Both the position numbers and the translations under genes were made by a program. Under the pieces are notes generated by a model, which made no database searches, was not told where the DNA came from, and saw only the letters and a program-made list of their open reading frames with translations. A stretch of DNA of 18,640 bases from SHNJ01 sp964458615 (GTDB lineage: Bacteria > Pseudomonadota > Alphaproteobacteria > SHNJ01). Where the stretch lies: the NCBI GenBank assembly GCA_964458615.1, contig CAYWJR010000027.1:1-18640 (forward strand), read 5' to 3'. Positions 1-5,529 of the stretch are shown here, one piece after another (positions within the stretch are counted from its first letter, which is position 1; every line of letters starts with the position of its first letter).

Positions 1-1
1 C

Positions 2-928
2 GCCGCCGAAGAAGCCGACCGGCACGTGGTTTTGGTTGGCCGGTCGTTGCACCGCGTTTACGACATTGCCACACGGCTTGGGTTTATCGACGATATTCCG
101 AATTTAATCGACGAAGAACAAGCGGCCTATTTTCCCGAAGATAAAATTTTATATATTTGCACGGGCTGTCAGGGCGAACGCATGTCTGCCATGGACAAGA
201 TTTCAAGCGGCATGCACAAGCACGTGAAATTGGGCGAGGGCGACACGGTTGTATTTTCATCGCGCGAAATTCCCGGCAACGAAATCGCCATCCAGCACAT
301 GCAAAACGCGCTGGTCAGGAATGGCGTTGCGATTATTACGCCGCAAAATCACTTTTGCCATGTTTCCGGCCATCCATACCGTGACGAATTGACGAAAATG
401 TATCAATTGATCCGCCCGAATGTCGCGATCCCGATGCATGGCGAATTGCGGCATTTATTGGAACATTGCGAGTTGGCGAAACAGTGCCAAGTTAAAAACG
501 CGGTAGTCGCCGAAAATGGTCAGATGTTGCGTATTACAAAAGACGGCGCGGAACAAATCGGGCTTGTTCCTGTCGATAAATTGGCGTTGGATGGCGGCCA
601 ATGGATTCGTTTGAACAGCGAAGTAATCAAAGAAAAACATAAATTCAATTGGAATGGCGCGATGGTCATATCCGTGGCGATCGACAAAAAAGGCCAATTG
701 TTGTCCGATCCAGAAATAAGTTTGATGGGCATTGTCGAAAACGATCAATTGGATTCCGTAATCGAAGAAATGATCGATGATATTCACGACGTCGTCAAAA
801 ACACGCCAAAATCGGAACGCGGCAACGATAAAAATATGGCTGAAAAAATCCGGCTTGCCGGACAGCGCGTCGTGCAGGAAGTTTGCGGGAAAAAGCCGAT
901 TGGCCGCGTGCATATATTGCGGGTTTAG
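2..928 (+). CDS. rnj: Ribonuclease J, C-terminal part (5' end outside window)
   Basis: This is the last 308 codons of a metallo-beta-lactamase/beta-CASP ribonuclease, which processes and degrades RNA in the cytoplasm. The frame is open from base 2, so the N-terminal metal-binding half lies upstream of the window. Visible family motifs are TGCQGE (usually TGSQGE), FSSREIPGNE, HVSGH and IPMHGELRHL, which mark the end of the beta-CASP domain and the return to the lactamase fold. The C-terminal domain follows, with a hydrophilic stretch and a final VHILRV. The family is normally about 550 residues, so a little over half is present. The DUF1467 gene starts 3 bases after the stop, as in many alphaproteobacterial rnj loci. 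The Ser-to-Cys change in the TGSQGE motif is the only oddity. Family assignment is firm. Confidence 0.93.
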   Translation, partial: AAEEADRHVVLVGRSLHRVYDIATRLGFIDDIPNLIDEEQAAYFPEDKILYICTGCQGERMSAMDKISSGMHKHVKLGEGDTVVFSSREIPGNEIAIQHMQNALVRNGVAIITPQNHFCHVSGHPYRDELTKMYQLIRPNVAIPMHGELRHLLEHCELAKQCQVKNAVVAENGQMLRITKDGAEQIGLVPVDKLALDGGQWIRLNSEVIKEKHKFNWNGAMVISVAIDKKGQLLSDPEISLMGIVENDQLDSVIEEMIDDIHDVVKNTPKSERGNDKNMAEKIRLAGQRVVQEVCGKKPIGRVHILRV

Positions 929-931
929 AAC

Positions 932-1189
932 GTGGAAAACTGGTTCATCGGCATTACGTCTTATTTTGTGATCTGGTGGATTGCGATTTTTATCGTTTTG
1001 CCTTGGGGCGTCGAACGTGAAATAAACCCGCAAGCCGGACATGATCCAGGCGCGCCGAAAAACCCAAATTTGGCCAAAAAATTCATCGGCACTTCGATTG
1101 CCGCCGCCATAATTTGGATTATCATCTATGCGATGATTATGAATGGTGTTTTTGAATTCCTGATGAATTGGATTGGGCCGCAATCATGA
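932..1189 (+). CDS. DUF1467 family small membrane protein
   Basis: An 85-residue protein with two predicted membrane helices, at about residues 8-25 and 52-75. A short polar segment between them carries GVEREINPQAGHDPGAP followed by an NLAKKFIGTS stretch. This is the typical pattern of DUF1467, a small alphaproteobacterial inner-membrane family of unknown function often found next to rnj. The start is a GTG 3 bases after the ribonuclease J stop with no clear Shine-Dalgarno sequence, so translation is probably coupled to the upstream gene. The stop overlaps the next gene's ATG (ATGA). The family call rests on length, topology and the proline/glycine-rich loop. Confidence 0.85.
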   Translation: MENWFIGITSYFVIWWIAIFIVLPWGVEREINPQAGHDPGAPKNPNLAKKFIGTSIAAAIIWIIIYAMIMNGVFEFLMNWIGPQS

Positions 1190-1602
1190 AATTTTTGTTT
1201 GTATTTTTTATTGTATTTTTCGCACTGCCATGCGCAGCCGATGAATTGATTATAACCGGCGATGATTGCAGTGTTATTGCGCCACATGTGCCGGATGACG
1301 ATGTCGCATACAAACCCGGCATAGATGCCGATGGCATGGATGTGGAACCGGCAGATTTAAATAAATCGGAAATTGCGATGCCGGAAAAAATTTCGATTCC
1401 TATTATTCTGGAATTCGAAAAACTGCCGGCCAGTCCACCTAACGGCACGGTTAAAATTGGAACGCTAAAGCACCAAGCAGGCTTGGGAACTTTGACTTTC
1501 GATACGAAAACAAAGGATTTATATTTTAACAATAAATTGCTGTCGCCCGGAAATCAGCACGCGATTGCCGAAGCTTGCGGCAAGATTAGGTCAAATAAAT
1601 AA
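1186..1602 (+). CDS. Small exported protein of unknown function
   Basis: A 138-residue protein whose ATG overlaps the stop of the DUF1467 gene by 4 bases, which supports this start over an in-frame TTG 18 bases upstream. Residues 1-17 form a strongly hydrophobic, phenylalanine-rich signal sequence. Cleavage is likely after CAA, before DELIITG. The cysteine is not in a good lipobox, so I read it as a soluble periplasmic protein rather than a lipoprotein. The mature part has one cysteine soon after the start, an acidic stretch (HVPDDDVAYKPGIDADGMDV) and a predicted beta-rich C-terminal half. I recall similar short proteins with an HVPxxDVAYxPGxD pattern beside DUF1467 in Rhodospirillales, but I know of no function. 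It abuts the convergent pentapeptide gene with no gap. Confidence 0.75.
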   Translation: MKFLFVFFIVFFALPCAADELIITGDDCSVIAPHVPDDDVAYKPGIDADGMDVEPADLNKSEIAMPEKISIPIILEFEKLPASPPNGTVKIGTLKHQAGLGTLTFDTKTKDLYFNNKLLSPGNQHAIAEACGKIRSNK

Positions 1603-3450
1603 TCAAGCCGCCGATGGCGGCATCAACGCGCTGTCGGTTTTGGCGCGTTCCAAATTCGCGCCAGCAAGGTTGCAGTCCAGCAAATTGGCGCCTGATAAGT
1701 TCGCCTCGCTTAGATCCGCGCCAGCCAAATTCGCGCCGCGTAAATCCGATCCGGATAAATCCGCGCCGCTTAGATTCGCGCCCGATAAATTCGCCGCCCA
1801 CATTTTGCCGGTTAATTTTCCATCCGATGTTTTTATGTTCACCACGCTAAGGCTGCAATTGATTAATTTTGCATGCTGTAAATTTGCGTTCGATAAATTT
1901 ACGCCATCCATTGCCGCCATGCGCAGATCGCTGCCGGATAAATTCGCGCCCGCAAGGTCGGTCATAATCAATTGGGCTTGAAACAATTTTGCCCCGTTCA
2001 TATCGCATCCGGCCAAATCGGCGCCGGATAGATCCGATCCGGTCAGATCGATTAGCGCCAAATTCGCCTTGGACAGTTTTGCGCGCTCGCCTTGTTTGCC
2101 GTTGCTTTTGACCCATAAATAATGGTCTTCGATAATTTCTTTTATGGTGCGCGGCAATTTATCGGTGCTATTGTGCGCCAAATTCGGCGTAATCAGCGGT
2201 TTGCTGATAATCGCGCCGGCCAAATTCGCGGTTGCAAGGTTGCAGTCCAGCAAATTGGCGCCTGATAAGTTCGCCTCGCTTAGATCCGCGCCAGCCAAAT
2301 TCGCGCCGCGTAAATCCGATCCGGATAAATCCGCGCCGCTTAGATTCGCGCCCGATAAATTCGCCGCCCACATTTTGCCGGTTAATTTTCCATCCGATGT
2401 TTTTATGTTCACCACGCTAAGGCTGCAATTGATTAATTTTGCATGCTGTAAATTTGCGTTCGATAAATTTACGCCATCCATTGCCGCCATGCGCAGATCG
2501 CTGCCGGATAAATTCGCGCCCGCAAGGTCGGTCATAATCAATTGGGCTTGAAACAATTTTGCCCCGTTCATATCGCATCCGGCCAAATCGGCGCCGGATA
2601 GATCCGATCCGGTCAGATCGATTAGCGCCAAATTCGCCTTGGACAGTTTTGCGCGCTCGCCTTGTTTGCCGTTGCTTTTGACCCATAAATAATGGTCTTC
2701 GATAATTTCTTTTATGGTGCGCGGCAATTTATCGGTGCTATTGTGCGCCAAATTCGGCGTAATCAGCGGTTTGCTGATAATCGCGCCGGCCAAATTCGCG
2801 GTTGCAAGGGTAATAGGGTCGATAATCGCGCCGGTCAAATTCGCGCCGGAAAATACAGTGCCTTTTACCTTGGCATCGGTCAAATTCGCGCCGATCAGAT
2901 CCGCATTGGTCAAATTGGCGTCTTGCAAATTGACGCCGGCAAGATTTGCGCCGCTAAGCGCCGCGCCCTGTAAATTGGCATTTTGTAGGTTTGAATGGGT
3001 CAAATCTGCGCCAGTCAAATTGGCGTTCTGCATCTGGGCGTTTTGCAAATCCGATCCCGCAAGCGATGTCCGCATCAATGTCGCGGGTTCGCGGTTGCTG
3101 CTGTACATGACAATGGAACCGCTGCGCATGTCGGCGTCTTGCAAATTCGCGCCGCTGAAATTTGCATTGCGGATTTGTGCGCCGCGCATGTTGGCGCGCA
3201 ACAGGTTGCAATCGGAAAAATCTGCTTTGTCCAGGTTCGAACAAAACATATCCACGAAACTAAGATCGGATTGTTTAAACGATGTGCCGCTTAGATTCGA
3301 TCCCGAAAATTTAGCGGATTTCAATTGGCGGTTTGGCAGAACCATTCCGGAAAGATCGCATCCGGACGCGTTGATACGCTGTCCGCCGGGAAGATCCTTG
3401 ACCCATTTTTCGTGCTTTACGATCGCTTCTAAAATTTCTTCTTTATTCAT
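1603..3450 (-). CDS. Pentapeptide-repeat protein with internal tandem duplication
   Basis: A 615-residue protein made largely of A(D/N)LxG-type pentapeptide repeats, which fold into a right-handed quadrilateral beta-helix. There is no signal peptide or membrane helix, so it is probably cytoplasmic. The ATG at 3450 has TAAGG 7 bases upstream. Array blocks are headed by a short helical motif with H-x2-W-V: HEKW at residues 13-16, HYLW at 253-256 and an identical HYLW at 443-446. Residues 215-404 and 405-594 are identical copies, matching an exact 570-bp DNA duplication. Without it the protein would be about 425 residues with two headers. The small gene at 3460-3840 lies 9 bases upstream on the same strand, suggesting one transcript. 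Some pentapeptide proteins (Qnr, MfpA) mimic DNA and bind gyrase, but most have no known role and none can be assigned here. Confidence 0.9.
   Translation of the reverse strand: MNKEEILEAIVKHEKWVKDLPGGQRINASGCDLSGMVLPNRQLKSAKFSGSNLSGTSFKQSDLSFVDMFCSNLDKADFSDCNLLRANMRGAQIRNANFSGANLQDADMRSGSIVMYSSNREPATLMRTSLAGSDLQNAQMQNANLTGADLTHSNLQNANLQGAALSGANLAGVNLQDANLTNADLIGANLTDAKVKGTVFSGANLTGAIIDPITLATANLAGAIISKPLITPNLAHNSTDKLPRTIKEIIEDHYLWVKSNGKQGERAKLSKANLALIDLTGSDLSGADLAGCDMNGAKLFQAQLIMTDLAGANLSGSDLRMAAMDGVNLSNANLQHAKLINCSLSVVNIKTSDGKLTGKMWAANLSGANLSGADLSGSDLRGANLAGADLSEANLSGANLLDCNLATANLAGAIISKPLITPNLAHNSTDKLPRTIKEIIEDHYLWVKSNGKQGERAKLSKANLALIDLTGSDLSGADLAGCDMNGAKLFQAQLIMTDLAGANLSGSDLRMAAMDGVNLSNANLQHAKLINCSLSVVNIKTSDGKLTGKMWAANLSGANLSGADLSGSDLRGANLAGADLSEANLSGANLLDCNLAGANLERAKTDSALMPPSAA
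1664..2233 (-). repeat. 570-bp tandem repeat, copy encoding residues 405-594
   Basis: This block is identical by eye to the adjacent block at 2234-2803, and the match runs on 6 more bases (1664-2239 against 2234-2809). Divergence is abrupt at both ends: CCA against GTT just left of 1664/2234, and T against G at 2240/2810. The shared edge is GCAAGG, and the 11 bases CCAAATTCGCG lie 3 bases before it at both positions. The length is 190 codons, so the frame is kept. This looks like a recent unequal exchange between similar pentapeptide-coding units, unless it is an assembly artefact. Confidence 0.92.
2234..2803 (-). repeat. 570-bp tandem repeat, copy encoding residues 215-404
   Basis: This is the copy nearer the gene's 5' end. 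It encodes one H-x2-W-V header (HYLW at residues 253-256), about 17 pentapeptide units and an odd central segment around residues 338-355 (SVVNIKTSDGKLTGKMW). I see no base differences from the copy at 1664-2233, including synonymous positions. Confidence 0.92.
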
Positions 3451-3459
3451 TTTAAAACC

Positions 3460-3840
3460 TTACCATCCATCCATGGTCAATTTGTATAATCTGGGCGATC
3501 CGGGTTTGGAAAAATCCAAATAAAATTCAAATACCAACCGGTAATATTTTTTATCGCACACTTGTTTGACTTTTTGGTATCCTGCTGTGGCTTCGATTTG
3601 CTTGGTCGTCAATCCCATATCCTTTAATAGCTGTTCGGACAATGGGCTGCCGTTATGATCGGTTAAAAAGTAATTCACAAACCCAGAACCGCCTTCGGGA
3701 TCGCGCATGCTGTCTAGCGCATCGTCGGTAATCCGCAATGCGATTGCTTTGAATTGTGCGTCTAAAGACTGCAACAATAAAGCCGATTCGGGCATTTTGT
3801 TCGATGTTGGCGCGGTGTTTGGCATGATCGCAATAGTCAT
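3460..3840 (-). CDS. Hypothetical protein, 126 residues, paired with pentapeptide gene
   Basis: I do not recognise this protein. It begins with a low-complexity stretch (about residues 1-17, rich in Met, Pro, Ser and Thr). A helical segment (LLLQSLDAQFKAIALRI) and a mixed alpha/beta region follow, ending with aromatic strands (KKYYRLVFEFYLDF and LYKLTMDGW). There is no signal peptide or membrane helix and a single cysteine. The ATG at 3840 has AGGA directly against it, which is poorly spaced. An in-frame ATG at 3825 is an alternative start. It sits 9 bases upstream of the pentapeptide gene and probably shares its transcript, so a partner, chaperone or regulator role is possible, but this rests on position only. 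The CtrA-type site at 3879-3894 lies 38 bases upstream. Confidence 0.6.
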   Translation of the reverse strand: MTIAIMPNTAPTSNKMPESALLLQSLDAQFKAIALRITDDALDSMRDPEGGSGFVNYFLTDHNGSPLSEQLLKDMGLTTKQIEATAGYQKVKQVCDKKYYRLVFEFYLDFSKPGSPRLYKLTMDGW

Positions 3841-3878
3841 TCCTATTTAAGGTCAGTTCTAGACTTAACATGGAACTC

Positions 3879-3894
3879 TTAATTATTTTTTAAC
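3879..3894. promoter_or_regulatory. CtrA-type binding site (TTAA-N7-TTAAC)
   Basis: The sequence TTAATTATTTTTTAAC matches the full CtrA consensus TTAA-N7-TTAAC exactly. Further half-sites lie at 3847-3850 (TTAA) and 3865-3869 (TTAAC). The site sits between two divergent genes: 98 bases before the histidine kinase start at 3993 and 38 bases before the start at 3840. CtrA is the cell-cycle and motility response regulator of alphaproteobacteria. The region is AT-rich, so a chance match is possible. Confidence 0.5.
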
Positions 3895-3898
3895 AATA

Positions 3899-3919
3899 GG
3901 CGTGTATTTGTACTACGCC
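3899..3919. repeat. Inverted repeat GGCGT-N11-ACGCC
   Basis: The five-base arms GGCGT (3899-3903) and ACGCC (3915-3919) face each other across 11 bases. The same half-sites recur in a second inverted repeat at 3930-3957. Both lie between the CtrA-type site and the histidine kinase start. They could be paired operators or leader hairpins. Confidence 0.4.
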
Positions 3920-3929
3920 GGGGAATATA

Positions 3930-3957
3930 AAGGCGTTGAAAATACGGCTAACGCCTT
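3930..3957. repeat. Inverted repeat AAGGCGTT-N12-AACGCCTT
   Basis: The eight-base arms at 3930-3937 and 3950-3957 are perfect complements around a 12-base loop. The right arm ends 35 bases before the histidine kinase GTG. No U-tract follows, so it is not an intrinsic terminator. An operator or an RNA stem in the 5' leader are both possible. Confidence 0.5.
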
Positions 3958-3992
3958 GATTTTAAATAGAACAGATAACTAAGATCGAAGCC

Positions 3993-5528
3993 GTGAACAC
4001 AAATTGGCCCGCATTGCTGGAATCGCACCGCGATATTTGCTCTTTTACCGTTGTGGTAAAGGATGGCCGTTTCATATTCGATAAAACCAACGATACGTTT
4101 TGCCGTCAATCCGGTTTGCGCCACGATCAGGTGATTGGGTTGGCGCCGGAAGATTTTTTACTGCCTCATGATGCGGCAACGATCAATTCCAACTTGCGCC
4201 AGGCGATGCAAGTCGACGGATCTTATACATTTTATGAAAATATGGTTTTGCCGCGCGGCCGTGTGCATTGGAATTTCATGGTGCGCGCCGCGCGCGATGC
4301 GAATGGGTTGTTGCGCGAAATTCACGGCATCGCGATGGATTTGACGGATTTACGCCGTTTGGAACAAGCATTGCAAGAAGTAGAACGCAAAAACCGCGCA
4401 TTAATCGCCGCCATGCCGGATGCGATTTTCCGCATCAGTCTTGATGGCGTGTTTTTGGATTTAGAAGAAGGCAAGGATACCGCATTGGGTATGCCCGCAG
4501 TGCAATTTTTAGGTCAAAAATTGGAAGATGTCATGCCGGTCGATGTTGCCGACGTCGCCAGAAAAAAAATTAAAAAGGCATTTGAAACGAAACGCACGCA
4601 AATGTTTGAATATCAATTGGCGCTGGATCAGGCGGCGCATGATTTCGAAGTCCGGATCGTTGCATTAAACGATGCCGAGGCATTGGCCATCGTGCGCGAT
4701 ATAACCGACCGGAAAACGATCGAACGAGAACTGCGTATCGCCAAAGATCAGGCCGAGGTGGCAAGCCAGGCGAAATCCGCGTTTTTGGCCACAGTCAGCC
4801 ATGAATTGCGCACGCCATTAAATGCAGTTATTGGATTTTCCGATGTAATCCGCAATCAATTGCTGGGCCCTATCGGTCAGCCGCGATACAAAGATTATGC
4901 CCAAGATATTCATGACAGCGGTACGCATCTTTTGGAAATTATCAACGATATTCTGGATTTGTCCAAACTGGAAGCGGGGCGGATGGAATTGAACGAAGAA
5001 AATGTCGATGTCAATTATATCATTCGCCAATCGATTCATCTGATGGAAGGCCGGATAACCGAAGGCAGATTGCAATTGGGCATGAATTTAAGTTCGACAT
5101 TGCCCGCAATCCGGGCCGACCGGCGCGTATTAAAACAAATTATGATCAATTTATTGTCCAATTCGGTCAAATTCACGCCCGAAGGCGGCGCGATCACCGT
5201 TTCATCGTACGAAGAAAACGGGGGTGGAATTGGAATCAGTATCGAAGACAGCGGAATCGGCATGCGCCCAGAAGATATTCCAGTGGCGATGACGCCGTTT
5301 GCGCAAATCGATTCCACGTTTACCCGGCGCCATCCAGGCACGGGATTGGGTTTGCCGCTTGTGAAATCGCTGGTTGAATTGCACAACGGGACATTTCGTT
5401 TGGAAAGCGCATTGGGGCAGGGGACAAAGGCGTTTATTCGCTTGCCGGGATCGCGGTCGTTGTCGCGCACAGGTTCGATCCAAATCGCCGATGTGGTTTC
5501 AATCGCCGATGTGTCAAAACGCAGTTGA
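3993..5528 (+). CDS. PAS-domain sensor histidine kinase
   Basis: A 511-residue hybrid-free sensor kinase that should autophosphorylate on His270 and pass phosphate to an unknown response regulator. Domains in order: PAS 1 (about residues 10-125, ending in the usual AMDLTDLRRLEQ linker), PAS 2 (about 133-240, starting ALIAAMPDAIFRI), a coiled linker, HisKA with the H-box SHELRTPLNAVIGFSD around His270, and HATPase_c. The ATPase domain has an N-box (INLLSNSVKF, about 385-394), G1 box (EDSGIGM, 418-424) and G2 box (GTGLGL, 449-454). I see no membrane helix or signal peptide, so it is cytosolic and probably senses an internal cue. The HisKA and ATPase sequence recalls the PleC/DivJ group of alphaproteobacteria. 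The start is a GTG with a weak Shine-Dalgarno sequence, and the next in-frame ATG would cut into PAS 1. No response regulator gene lies nearby. A CtrA-type site lies upstream. Confidence 0.92.
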   Translation: MNTNWPALLESHRDICSFTVVVKDGRFIFDKTNDTFCRQSGLRHDQVIGLAPEDFLLPHDAATINSNLRQAMQVDGSYTFYENMVLPRGRVHWNFMVRAARDANGLLREIHGIAMDLTDLRRLEQALQEVERKNRALIAAMPDAIFRISLDGVFLDLEEGKDTALGMPAVQFLGQKLEDVMPVDVADVARKKIKKAFETKRTQMFEYQLALDQAAHDFEVRIVALNDAEALAIVRDITDRKTIERELRIAKDQAEVASQAKSAFLATVSHELRTPLNAVIGFSDVIRNQLLGPIGQPRYKDYAQDIHDSGTHLLEIINDILDLSKLEAGRMELNEENVDVNYIIRQSIHLMEGRITEGRLQLGMNLSSTLPAIRADRRVLKQIMINLLSNSVKFTPEGGAITVSSYEENGGGIGISIEDSGIGMRPEDIPVAMTPFAQIDSTFTRRHPGTGLGLPLVKSLVELHNGTFRLESALGQGTKAFIRLPGSRSLSRTGSIQIADVVSIADVSKRS

Positions 5529-5529
5529 T

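Noticed and set aside
455..1183. Long open frame on the minus strand (242 codons)
   Set aside because: It is antisense to ribonuclease J and DUF1467, with a composition of antisense codons (many Phe, His, Arg) and no domain resemblance.
1664..2809. CRISPR-like or satellite repeat
   Set aside because: There are only two long, directly adjoining, coding copies in frame with one gene, with no spacers.
2714..3523. Plus-strand open frame of 269 codons and shorter ones at 1565-1981 and 2144-2551
   Set aside because: These are antisense to the pentapeptide repeats. Their KFAP-like periodicity is the mirror of the repeat units and not an independent gene.
5472..5487. GGTTCGATCC, resembling a tRNA T-loop
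   Set aside because: It lies inside the histidine kinase reading frame and no acceptor or anticodon stem can be built around it. Similar GGTTCGA matches near 3233 and 17966 are also inside genes.
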